A stretch of 5,831 bases of DNA. It comes from an uncultured Collinsella sp. (GTDB lineage Bacteria > Actinomycetota > Coriobacteriia > Coriobacteriales > Coriobacteriaceae). Each line of letters begins with the position of its first letter. Within the stretch, counting starts at the first letter, position 1. Below are positions 1-5,831 of the stretch, piece by piece. The notes below the pieces were generated by a model. That model saw nothing but the letters and a program-made list of their open reading frames with translations, was not told the DNA's origin and made no database searches. Location: positions 1 to 5,831 of the forward strand of contig CAKUGM010000071.1 of the NCBI GenBank assembly GCA_934654625.1. Reading direction: 5' to 3'. Both the position numbers and the translations under genes were made by a program.

Positions 1-1101
1 CAAGTCGTCGGCCACGAGCTCAACGAGATCGTCGCTCATGGTCTGCGTCATGGTAAGCGGGGTGCCCAGCAGGAACAGGCGCTTGATGATGTCGTTGGCG
101 GGAACCTCGAGGGCCTCGGCGAGCTCGGCCACGGTCACGCCCTGGGAGACGCGAACGGCGTCGAGCTCTTCGGGGTTGATGCCCTGAGCCAGCGCCTCCT
201 CGATCTTCTTCTCCTCCTGGACGCGAGCGGCTTCGCGCTCACGCTTCTCCTTACGCTTCTTACGGCGGCCGGTAGACTCACGAGAAGCCTCCTCGACGGC
301 GGCACGGGCCTCCTCGAGAACCTTCTCGCGGCTATACTCCTCAGCCTCGCGAGCCATACGGGAGTAACGGTCTTCCTCGCTCACGGCATGACCCTTGTGC
401 TTCTTGCCCTTGCCCTGCTTATCGGGGTTGGGGAAATCCATGCCTGCAGGCATGGAAGGAGCACTCGAGCGACGGGAGCTGCGAGCAGGAGCGTCCTCGG
501 TCTTCTCGCCGGAATTGCGGCGGCCGCCGCGACGGTTGTTGTCGCGGTTGCCGCGACGGTCCTCGCGAGCCTCTTCCTTCTTGGCGCTCTCCTGCTTCTT
601 CTCCTTCAGGACCTCTTCCTGAGCGGCGATCTGGTCCAGAAGGGAACGGAAACGGGAGCCGGAATCGCTTGCGGGCACAGCGCGACGTTTTGCTTCGAGC
701 TCAGCTTCGCGGCGCTCGGCCTCGGCCTTTTCGCGGGCGATGCGCTCGGCCTCGGCTGCAGCGGCACGGGCTGCCTCCTCGGCAGCACGGGCGGCCTCAG
801 AGATCTTGCGCTCCTCCTCGCGGCGAGCCTCGGCGGCGATGCGCTCACGCTCCGCCTCCTCGGCGGCACGCTTTGCCTCCTCGGCGGCAGCCTCTTCCTC
901 GGCACGCTTCTCGGCCTCGATTTCGGCCGCGCGAGCCTCGAGAATCGGAGCAAGCTTCTTGCGCACCATGGATACATATGCGTCCTCAAGGGCAGACGAT
1001 GCGCCCTTGGCGGGAATCTTCATCTCCGCGAGATGCTTGAGCATCTCTTTGGAGGTCATTCCAAATTCTTTGGCGAGGGTTGAAACACGAACCTTTGCCA
1101 T
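1..1101 (-). CDS. infB: Translation initiation factor IF-2, N-terminal part (cut by window edge)
   Basis: IF-2 is the GTPase that places fMet-tRNA on the 30S subunit and promotes subunit joining. Only the first 367 codons are visible; the reading frame is still open at base 1, so the G domain and C-terminal tRNA-binding domains lie outside. The start is the ATG at 1101-1099, giving MAKVRVSTLAKEFGMTSKEM, a typical IF2_N domain (about residues 1-50). A highly charged Ala/Glu/Arg-rich helix follows (about 47-140), then an Arg/Gly/Asn-rich basic stretch (about 178-196), a Lys/Gly-rich patch (about 226-238), a second charged segment, and a second IF2_N domain (about 310-367, with SQGVTVAELAEALEVPANDI). 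This two-IF2_N layout with a long linker is known for long IF-2 forms. A purine-rich AGGTAGGTG lies 3 nt before the start. The gene follows nusA by 85 nt and is probably cotranscribed. Identity is secure from the two IF2_N domains plus the operon context. Confidence 0.95.
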   Translation of the reverse strand, partial: MAKVRVSTLAKEFGMTSKEMLKHLAEMKIPAKGASSALEDAYVSMVRKKLAPILEARAAEIEAEKRAEEEAAAEEAKRAAEEAERERIAAEARREEERKISEAARAAEEAARAAAAEAERIAREKAEAERREAELEAKRRAVPASDSGSRFRSLLDQIAAQEEVLKEKKQESAKKEEAREDRRGNRDNNRRGGRRNSGEKTEDAPARSSRRSSAPSMPAGMDFPNPDKQGKGKKHKGHAVSEEDRYSRMAREAEEYSREKVLEEARAAVEEASRESTGRRKKRKEKREREAARVQEEKKIEEALAQGINPEELDAVRVSQGVTVAELAEALEVPANDIIKRLFLLGTPLTMTQTMSDDLVELVADDL

Positions 1102-1107
1102 AAGCAC

Positions 1108-1134
1108 CTACCTTTCGGGCGCGTGAGCGCCCAT
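1108..1134 (-). other. Possible 8-codon upstream ORF before infB
   Basis: ATG at 1134-1132 opens a short frame, MGAHAPER, ended by TAG at 1110-1108. It is in frame with infB, but the stop lies within the infB Shine-Dalgarno region, so it cannot be an infB extension. An AAAGGA sits about 12 nt upstream of the ATG, farther than ideal. The frame lies over the small hairpin at 1117-1132. It may be chance; if translated, its terminating ribosome would sit on the infB ribosome binding site. Confidence 0.2.
1117..1132 (-). repeat. Small GC hairpin just upstream of infB RBS
   Basis: A perfect 6-bp inverted repeat (GGGCGC / GCGCCC) with a 4-nt loop ends about 6 nt before the AGGTAGG that serves infB. 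There is no U-tract on the transcript side, so it is not an intrinsic terminator. It may shape ribosome access to infB or simply occupy the intercistronic spacer. Confidence 0.5.
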
Positions 1135-1166
1135 GATCTTGCGGGTTCCTTTGAGATAAGCGGATG

Positions 1167-1180
1167 GGCGCGGCCGCGCC
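1167..1180 (-). repeat. 14-bp GC palindrome directly after nusA stop
   Basis: GGCGCGGCCGCGCC is a perfect self-complementary palindrome starting 6 nt past the nusA stop codon. As RNA it gives a 5-bp stem with a GGCC loop. No run of U follows it (the next bases are CATCC), so it should not terminate transcription on its own. A pause, processing or 3'-stabilising role is possible but not shown. Confidence 0.5.
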
Positions 1181-1186
1181 TTCCCG

Positions 1187-2452
1187 CTAGATCAGATCCT
1201 CGGCTTCCGAGATATAGTCGGACTCGCCCTCGCCCATATTCACGGGGTCGTGCACACCGCAGAAGCGCGAACCGGGACGAGCTTGATTGCGGCAGCGGAT
1301 GCCGTCCTCGTTGACATATGCGCAACGCTCGGGCTCATCGTCGGAGAGCAGGTCGTCTGCCGGCTCCTCTTCGATAACGGGAACGTTCTTCAGGATGTCG
1401 GCAGCAAGCGTCTCGTTCTTGATGTCGATGTGCCAGCCGGTCAGGCGAGCGGCAAGGCGGGCGTTTTGGCCCTCTTTGCCAATGGCGAGGGAAAGCTGGT
1501 CGTCGGGCACGATGACGCCGGCATAGTTCTTCTCCTCGTCGATCAGGACGCGAGTGACCTTTGCCGGAGACAGAGCGTTGGCAACGTAGACGGCCGGATC
1601 GGCATTCCACAGGATAACGTCGACACGCTCGCCGCGAAGCTCGCCCACGACGGCGCGCACGCGGCTGCCCTTGGGGCCGACGCAGGCGCCCACGGGATCC
1701 AGGCGATCGTCCAGGGAGTGGACGGCGACCTTGGAGCGCTGGCCCGGCTCGCGAGCGATGGACTTGACCTCGACGGTGCCCTCATAGATCTCGGGGACCT
1801 CCTGCTCGAAGAGGCGCTTGATGAGAGCCGGATGCGTACGGGAGATGACGATGGGCGGACGGCTGTGCTCGCCGCGAACGGGCGGCACGGTGGAGTTGGG
1901 GTCGCGCACGTCGATGATGACGGCCTTCAGGCGCTGGTTGTGCAGGTAGCGCTCGCCCACAGGACGCTCGTTGCGCTCGTCCTCATAGCGATGAAGATCG
2001 AAGTGCGGAAGCTCCGCCTCGACGCCCTCGCGGATCTTGATGATCGTGAAGTCGGGCGTGGACTGCAAAACGGTACCGGTGATGATATCGCCGATGCGGC
2101 CGGAGAATTCCTCATAGATCTGCTCGCGGGCAGAGTTGCGCACGATGGCGTTGATCTCTGCCTTGGCATGCTGGGCCGCGATGCGGGAGGTGTCCTTCGG
2201 GGTGACGTCTACCTCCTCGAAGCGCGTGTAATTGCCCTCTTCGTCCATGGAGTCGTCGTCAGGGATGAGCTTGTACACGTAGATCTTGCCGGTGGAGCGG
2301 TCGATGGTGACCTTAGCGCCCCAATCCAGGTGAAGGATCTCGGCATAGCTCTTGGCGAGCGACTGCTCCAAACGGTCGATGAGGTAAAGCTGATCGATAT
2401 GCCTCTCTTGGCAAAGCGCCATGAGGGCTTCCATCATCTCGGATGCTGCCAT
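1187..2452 (-). CDS. nusA: Transcription termination/antitermination factor NusA with extra C-terminal Cys/His motif
   Basis: NusA binds RNA polymerase and nascent RNA, stimulates pausing and hairpin-dependent termination, and takes part in antitermination on rRNA. The 421-aa product shows the usual order: an RNAP-binding N-terminal domain (about 1-115), an S1 domain (about 118-185), then two KH domains with GPKG at 259-262 and GKEG at 325-328. The family phrases [22 protein letters not shown] (from 204) and RSKVAV (from 239) are clear. There are no long acidic repeats as in E. coli. After an acidic linker (360-375) comes C377-x9-C387-x10-C398-x2-H401, a small zinc-binding-like motif not found in standard NusA. 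The ATG lies 2 nt after the rimP stop, and its ribosome binding site (a GAAGGGCGG run) lies inside the end of rimP, so the two are probably translationally coupled. M6 or M7 are alternative starts, but M1 fits the spacing best. Confidence 0.97.
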   Translation of the reverse strand: MAASEMMEALMALCQERHIDQLYLIDRLEQSLAKSYAEILHLDWGAKVTIDRSTGKIYVYKLIPDDDSMDEEGNYTRFEEVDVTPKDTSRIAAQHAKAEINAIVRNSAREQIYEEFSGRIGDIITGTVLQSTPDFTIIKIREGVEAELPHFDLHRYEDERNERPVGERYLHNQRLKAVIIDVRDPNSTVPPVRGEHSRPPIVISRTHPALIKRLFEQEVPEIYEGTVEVKSIAREPGQRSKVAVHSLDDRLDPVGACVGPKGSRVRAVVGELRGERVDVILWNADPAVYVANALSPAKVTRVLIDEEKNYAGVIVPDDQLSLAIGKEGQNARLAARLTGWHIDIKNETLAADILKNVPVIEEEPADDLLSDDEPERCAYVNEDGIRCRNQARPGSRFCGVHDPVNMGEGESDYISEAEDLI

Positions 2453-2454
2453 AT

Positions 2455-2949
2455 CTATTTACCGCCCTTCTCTTTCTTGAAGTCGAAGGTCGGCTTCAAG
2501 GTGCATTTCTTCACGTCGTCAAAGGAAATGGTCGTCTGCTCGCCATCCTCGGTCTCGATGGTGACGGCAGCGTCGCCTGCCGCGGCGATGACGCCCTTGT
2601 AGCGGCGCTGACCCTCGGTTGCAGTGGTCGAGAGCTCGCAGCGCTCGCCGATGAACTTCTGAAAGTCCGAAGGACGGCGCAGGGGACGAGCCATACCCGG
2701 GGAAGAGACCTCGAGCGTATAGCTGCTCGAAATGGGATCCAAGCCCTCGACGACATCACTCACCCAGCTGCTCTGCGCGGTCACCTCATCGAGCGAAATG
2801 GGCTCACCATCGAGATTATCGATCCTCACGCGGACACACGGCGCCTTGGTGGCCCCCACGACCTCGACGTCGACGATATCGACACCGTGATCGGCGGCTA
2901 CGGCCTCGAGCGCATCGATAATGCTCTGCTCTACCTTGGTCTTGACCAT
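2455..2949 (-). CDS. rimP: Ribosome maturation factor RimP
   Basis: RimP is a cytoplasmic protein that helps late assembly of the 30S subunit. The 164-aa product has the N-terminal alpha/beta domain (about 1-85), with the family signature YTLEVSSPGMARPLRRPSDF at 77-96, and a C-terminal SH3-like barrel (about 98-155, around ISFDDVKKCTLKP), ending in a Lys-rich tail. Length is normal for the family. The start MVKTKVEQ at 2949 is chosen because GAGGAGGTG lies 4 nt upstream of it. Longer in-frame starts at 3000 and 2964 would begin inside the terminator hairpin or overlap the Shine-Dalgarno and add a non-conserved extension. It is first in the rimP-nusA-infB operon and ends 2 nt before nusA. Transcription into it has to pass the terminator at 2967-2997. 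Confidence 0.96.
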   Translation of the reverse strand: MVKTKVEQSIIDALEAVAADHGVDIVDVEVVGATKAPCVRVRIDNLDGEPISLDEVTAQSSWVSDVVEGLDPISSSYTLEVSSPGMARPLRRPSDFQKFIGERCELSTTATEGQRRYKGVIAAAGDAAVTIETEDGEQTTISFDDVKKCTLKPTFDFKKEKGGK

Positions 2950-2953
2950 GCAA

Positions 2954-2962
2954 CACCTCCTC
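2954..2962 (-). promoter_or_regulatory. Shine-Dalgarno of rimP
   Basis: GAGGAGGTG is a near-ideal ribosome binding site 4 nt upstream of the ATG at 2949; it fixes the rimP start. It begins only 4 nt after the U-tract of the upstream terminator. Confidence 0.9.
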
Positions 2963-2966
2963 ATAC

Positions 2967-2997
2967 AAAAAAGAAGCGGGGCCGAAACCCCACTTCT
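2967..2997 (-). terminator. Intrinsic terminator in the rimP leader (candidate attenuator)
   Basis: The transcript has AGAAGUGGGG, a 6-nt loop UUUCGG, then CCCCGCUUCU. This is an uninterrupted 10-bp stem with one U-G wobble, followed directly by five further U residues after the final stem U. On the plus strand the same sequence has a C-A mismatch and no T-run, so it is oriented toward rimP. It lies after leuS and could end leuS transcripts. It also lies downstream of the only promoter candidate for rimP and abuts the rimP Shine-Dalgarno, leaving no room for a promoter after it. The rimP-nusA-infB operon must therefore be expressed by read-through. Confidence 0.88.
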
Positions 2998-3023
2998 CAC
3001 GACTTAACTTCAATTGCTAGCCA

Positions 3024-3051
3024 AGTATATCAAACCTGCAGCTAGATGCAA
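3024..3051 (-). promoter_or_regulatory. Candidate sigma-70-type promoter for rimP-nusA-infB
   Basis: On the minus strand a TATACT -10 box (3029-3024, 5 of 6 to consensus, with a TG just before it as TGATATACT) is preceded by TTGCAT at 3051-3046 with a 16-nt spacer. The -35 is weak (3 of 6), but the -10 is good. The predicted start is near 3017, giving a leader of about 68 nt that contains the terminator at 2967-2997. This is the only convincing promoter in the 163-nt leuS-rimP gap. Confidence 0.55.
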
Positions 3052-3076
3052 ATGAATTGCAGGATACTGCCCGCAC

Positions 3077-3093
3077 GGTGCATGATTTGCACC
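3077..3093 (-). repeat. 6-bp inverted repeat between leuS and rimP promoter
   Basis: GGTGCA and TGCACC flank a 5-nt spacer. It lies 20-36 nt after the leuS stop and upstream of the putative -35. No U-run follows, so it is a poor terminator; it could be the stabilising 3' hairpin of leuS mRNA or a protein-binding dyad. Confidence 0.45.
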
Positions 3094-3112
3094 ACATTAT
3101 TCGCACAAATCG

Positions 3113-5683
3113 CTACTTCACCACGAGGTTCACGAGCTTGCCGGGAACGCAGATGGCCTTGACGACCGTCTTGCCCTCGATCCACTTGGCGACGACGCCT
3201 TCGGCGGCAGCCTGCATCTGCTGAGGCGTGGCATCCGTCGGAACCTTGACGTGCGCGCGCATCTTACCAAGGACCTGGACGGCGATCTCGACCTCGTCCT
3301 CCACGGTCTCGGCCAGATCGAACTCAGGCCACGGAGCCGTATAGACGCTGCCCTCGTTATGCAGGGCCTCATGCCACAGCTCGTCTCCCCAGAAGGGGCA
3401 CACGGGAGCGAGAACCGAGACAATATCGGTAGCGACGAGCCTGCACAGGGCAGCATCGCGCTCGCCTGCCGCCTCGGCGTTGAGATACGCGCTCGCAGCG
3501 TTGACAAGCTCCATCACGGCGGAGATAGCCGTATTGAACTGCTGACGGTCGAAGTCCTGGGTGCAGCGGGCAATCGTACGATGACGCTCGCGATACAGCT
3601 TCATGGCGGCGTCGGAGAGCGCAGATGTGTCGAGCGCGGCGTTCGCATCGCCATCGTTTGCAAGCTGCCACACGATGTTCCACGCACGCTTGATGAAACG
3701 GTTGGCGCCCGCCACGGCCTTGGGATCCCAGTCGAAGTCCTTCTCAGGCGGGGCGATGAAGAGGATCGCCAGGCGCATGGTATCGGCACCGTAGGGCTCG
3801 ATCACGCTCGAGGGGGGAACGACATTGCCCTTGGACTTGGACATGGTATCGCCGTTCTCGTCCTTAACCATGCCCTGGCACAGCAGGTTGGTGAAGGGCT
3901 CATCCACGTCGAGCAGGCCCATGTCGCGCAGGGCCTTGGTGAAGAAACGACTGTAGAGCAAGTGAAGGATTGCGTGCTCGATGCCGCCGATGTAGTTATC
4001 GACCGGCATCCAGTGGTTCGCGGCGTCCTTGCCAAACGGAAGCTCGGTGTTGTGCGGATCGGTGTAGCGAAGGTAATACCAGCTGGAGCAGGTAAAGGTG
4101 TCCATGGTATCCGTCTCGCGACGTGCTGGGGCGCCACACACCGGGCAGGTGGTCTCGTAGAAATCACGGCACTCGGCAAGCGTCTCGCCAGCGCCGAGGT
4201 CGAGATTCTCGGGCAACGTCACCGGCAGTTGGTCCTCGGGAACAGGGACGATGCCGCAGTGCTCGCAGTGGATAGCGGGGATGGGGTTGCCCCAGTAGCG
4301 CTGGCGGGAGATGAGCCAGTCGCGCAGGCGGTACTGCACGGAACGCTTGCCGGTACCGGCAGCCTCAAGGTCGGCGACGATAGCGGCCTCGCCCTCAGAG
4401 TGCTTGCCGCCCACCATGCCGGTGTACTTACCGGACTGGACGAGTGTACCCTCGCAGGTGAGAGCCTCATCCCAGTCGACCGAAGTGACCACCGTGGACT
4501 GCTCGTCCTTGAGCTGGTCGTACAGGGGGTCATCATCGGAAAGGATGATGGGCACGATGGGAAGGTCGTACTTCTTGGCGAACTCGAAGTCGCGCTGGTC
4601 GCCGCAGGGAACTGCCATGACGGCACCGGTGCCGTAGTCGGAAATGATATAGTCGGCGACCCAAACCGGCACCTTGGCACCGGAAACAGGGTTCACGACA
4701 TAGCGGCCCGTGAAGGCGCCGTGCTTCTCCAAGGTGCCCTGGGCGCGCTCGACGGCGGAGATATGCTTGGCTCCCTCGACGACCTCGCGCACGCCAGCCT
4801 CGTACTCGGTACCCTCGACCAGCTCCATCAGACCCTTATACTCAGGAGCAAGCAGGAAGAACGTGTTACCGAACAGGGTATCGGCACGCGTGGTGAAGAC
4901 GGTGATCTTGCCCTCGTCGCCTTCAATGGGGTTGCCCTCGGCATCGCAGAGAGTGAAGTCGACCTCAGCGCCCTCGGAGCGGCCGATCCAGTTGGCCTGC
5001 ATCTGCTTGACGCGCTCGGGCCAGCCGGGAAGCTTCTCCAGGTCATCGAGAAGCTCCTGAGCATATGCGGTGATCTTGATGTACCACTGCTCGAGGTCGC
5101 GCTTTTCCACCTCGGAGTCGCAACGCCAGCAACGGCCCTCGGTCACCTGCTCGTTAGCAAGAACCGTCTCGCACTTAGGACACCAGTTGACCGGGTTCTT
5201 CTTGCGGTAGACCAGACCACGCTCCCACAGCTTCTCAAAGATCCACTGGCCCCAGCGATAGTAATCGGGGCTGCAGGTCTTGACCATACGATCCATGTCA
5301 TAGGAGAAGCCCATGCGCTTCATCGTAGCGAGCGCCTGGTCCATGTTCTTATAGGTCCAGGCAGCGGCCTGGGTGTTGTGCTTGATGGCGGCATTCTCGG
5401 CGGGCAGGCCAAAGGCATCGAAGCCGATGGGGTGCAGCACGTCAAAACCGCGCATGCGAGCCTGGCGCGCCATAGCATCGCCGATGGTATAGTTGCGCGC
5501 ATGTCCCATGTGCAGGTCACCCGAAGGATACGGGAACATCTCGAGCACGTATTTCTTGGGCTTGGCAGGGTCGGTATCGACGGCAAAGAGGTTCTCGTCG
5601 TCCCAGGCCTTCACCCATTTTTCCTCGATCGACTTCGCGTCGTAGGCAGGAATCTCTTCCTTATGATCTGTGCAGTCGCACAT
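3113..5683 (-). CDS. leuS: Leucyl-tRNA synthetase (class I, bacterial type)
   Basis: LeuRS attaches leucine to tRNA-Leu in the cytoplasm and hydrolyses mischarged tRNA in its CP1 domain. The 856-aa product has normal bacterial length. The HIGH motif is HMGH at 58-61, followed by the family string [15 protein letters not shown] zinc-binding pair C168-x2-C171 / C185-x2-C188 marks the ZN-1 domain. The editing domain shows [11 protein letters not shown] at 264-274 and [16 protein letters not shown] at 350-365, retaining the editing Asp (D362). A second cysteine pair set, C473-x2-C476 and C513-x2-C516, precedes [16 protein letters not shown]. The KMSKS loop reads TMSKS (613-617). The anticodon-binding helices and the C-terminal domain (about 796-856) are complete. 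The start is the ATG at 5683, with AAAGGAG 5 nt upstream; a longer GTG start at 5770 lies inside a hairpin and adds 29 non-family residues. The protein begins MCDCTDH, an unusual Cys-rich start. Confidence 0.98.
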   Translation of the reverse strand: MCDCTDHKEEIPAYDAKSIEEKWVKAWDDENLFAVDTDPAKPKKYVLEMFPYPSGDLHMGHARNYTIGDAMARQARMRGFDVLHPIGFDAFGLPAENAAIKHNTQAAAWTYKNMDQALATMKRMGFSYDMDRMVKTCSPDYYRWGQWIFEKLWERGLVYRKKNPVNWCPKCETVLANEQVTEGRCWRCDSEVEKRDLEQWYIKITAYAQELLDDLEKLPGWPERVKQMQANWIGRSEGAEVDFTLCDAEGNPIEGDEGKITVFTTRADTLFGNTFFLLAPEYKGLMELVEGTEYEAGVREVVEGAKHISAVERAQGTLEKHGAFTGRYVVNPVSGAKVPVWVADYIISDYGTGAVMAVPCGDQRDFEFAKKYDLPIVPIILSDDDPLYDQLKDEQSTVVTSVDWDEALTCEGTLVQSGKYTGMVGGKHSEGEAAIVADLEAAGTGKRSVQYRLRDWLISRQRYWGNPIPAIHCEHCGIVPVPEDQLPVTLPENLDLGAGETLAECRDFYETTCPVCGAPARRETDTMDTFTCSSWYYLRYTDPHNTELPFGKDAANHWMPVDNYIGGIEHAILHLLYSRFFTKALRDMGLLDVDEPFTNLLCQGMVKDENGDTMSKSKGNVVPPSSVIEPYGADTMRLAILFIAPPEKDFDWDPKAVAGANRFIKRAWNIVWQLANDGDANAALDTSALSDAAMKLYRERHRTIARCTQDFDRQQFNTAISAVMELVNAASAYLNAEAAGERDAALCRLVATDIVSVLAPVCPFWGDELWHEALHNEGSVYTAPWPEFDLAETVEDEVEIAVQVLGKMRAHVKVPTDATPQQMQAAAEGVVAKWIEGKTVVKAICVPGKLVNLVVK

Positions 5684-5688
5684 ATCGG

Positions 5689-5695
5689 CTCCTTT
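5689..5695 (-). promoter_or_regulatory. Shine-Dalgarno of leuS
   Basis: AAAGGAG lies 5 nt upstream of the ATG at 5683 and decides the start over the longer GTG frame. The overlapping CAAAGG (5696-5691) is complementary to a CCUUUG in the 5' arm of the leader repeat (5810-5805). Confidence 0.88.
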
Positions 5696-5708
5696 GTTAT
5701 GTTGACTG

Positions 5709-5825
5709 GGTTGGGTGGCCAGACCTTTTATCGCTGCTGCGGACAGTCCTGCTCGCGACGAAGGCGCCACTGGCGCCTTCTGCTCGTGCGGAACTTACAG
5801 CGACCAAAGGTCTGGCCACCCAACC
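5709..5825 (-). repeat. Nested inverted repeat (~117 nt) in the leuS leader
   Basis: The arms 5709-5728 and 5806-5825 are perfectly complementary over 20 bp. Inside, after a 2x2 mismatch, 5731-5736 pairs with 5798-5803 (6 bp), and 5760-5780 is a 21-nt palindrome with one central base (8-10 bp stem). The three layers share nearly the same centre (5767-5770), so the RNA would fold into one long hairpin ending 14 nt before the leuS Shine-Dalgarno, or the DNA could form a cruciform. No U-tract follows on the minus strand, so it is not a simple intrinsic terminator. No T-box signature (AGGGTGGNACCGCG) is present. It could be a cis-regulatory RNA for leuS or a short repeat/MITE-like insertion; no clear target-site duplication flanks it. 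Confidence 0.85.
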
Positions 5826-5827
5826 AT
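5795..5827 (-). CDS. Possible leader peptide ORF of leuS
   Basis: An ATG at 5827-5825 opens a 10-codon frame, MVGWPDLWSL, ended by TAA at 5797-5795. It covers the whole 5' arm of the leader hairpin and has two Leu and two Trp codons. Placement before an aminoacyl-tRNA synthetase gene and within a competing stem is what a translated attenuation leader would look like. Against it: only 4 nt upstream are visible, so a Shine-Dalgarno cannot be judged, Leu codons are few, and a 10-codon ORF can arise by chance. Confidence 0.3.
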   Translation of the reverse strand: MVGWPDLWSL

Positions 5828-5831
5828 ATCC

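Noticed and set aside
388..1083. 231-codon hydrophobic plus-strand frame opposite infB
   Set aside because: The Leu/Ala/Gly-rich product is the antisense reading of the Glu/Ala/Arg/Lys-rich IF-2 linker; no ribosome binding site or family resemblance.
1167..1180. Intrinsic terminator after nusA
   Set aside because: The GC palindrome has no following U-tract, and infB in the same operon begins shortly after.
1250..2602. 450-codon open frame on the plus strand, opposite nusA
   Set aside because: It mirrors nusA/rimP codon structure in a high-GC genome, lacks recognisable domains, and overlaps confidently identified genes along its whole length.
2950..3000. Longer rimP starts at 3000 or 2964
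   Set aside because: They begin inside or beside the terminator hairpin; GAGGAGGTG is correctly spaced only for the ATG at 2949.
5702..5731. Plus-strand promoter with TTGACT at 5702-5707
   Set aside because: The -35 match is good, but at 17-nt spacing the -10 position reads CTTTTA, and nothing in the window to the right would be transcribed.
5684..5770. 29-residue N-terminal extension of leuS from a GTG at 5770
   Set aside because: The GTG lies in the central palindrome, has no Shine-Dalgarno, and the added residues do not resemble LeuRS; AAAGGAG supports the ATG at 5683.
5684..5831. T-box riboswitch upstream of leuS
   Set aside because: GGGTGG appears near the edge but the rest of the T-box core and a downstream terminator are missing in the visible leader.

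Overview
The window reads as one block of core translation/transcription genes, all on the minus strand and transcribed from right to left: leuS (leucyl-tRNA synthetase), rimP (30S ribosome maturation factor), nusA (transcription elongation/termination factor) and the 5' part of infB (initiation factor IF-2), which runs off the left edge. The order rimP-nusA-infB is the widely conserved bacterial nusA/infB operon. High GC by eye, an actinobacterial-looking compact NusA without extra C-terminal acidic repeats, and an IF-2 with a very long Ala/Glu/Arg-rich N-terminal extension suggest a Coriobacteriia-like actinomycete (Collinsella/Olsenella relatives). That placement is inference from composition and protein style, not a search result.

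Layout from right to left, in transcription order. Bases 5684-5831 form the leuS leader. They hold a nested inverted repeat of about 117 nt and, inside its 5' arm, a possible 10-codon ORF. leuS follows (5683-3113). Bases 2950-3112 form the rimP leader, with a plausible sigma-70-type promoter, a cluster of helically spaced TGCA tetramers, and a strong intrinsic terminator directly against the rimP Shine-Dalgarno. rimP (2949-2455) and nusA (2452-1187) are 2 nt apart. An 85-nt gap with two GC-rich hairpins precedes infB (1101 to the window edge). No ylxR or ylxQ/L7Ae-like gene lies between nusA and infB, where many bacteria carry one or both.

The genes serve one theme. LeuRS charges tRNA-Leu, RimP assists 30S assembly, NusA tunes pausing, termination and antitermination (including on rRNA), and IF-2 brings initiator tRNA to the 30S subunit. 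The most interesting signals are regulatory. The rimP-nusA-infB operon appears to sit behind a terminator that any transcript must read through, which fits attenuation, perhaps by NusA itself. leuS has an elaborate folded leader with a possible leader peptide. NusA also carries a C-terminal zinc-finger-like C-x9-C-x10-C-x2-H tail that is not part of the standard protein. No mobile element, CRISPR array, tRNA or rRNA is visible, and there is no gene-free stretch longer than 165 bases.
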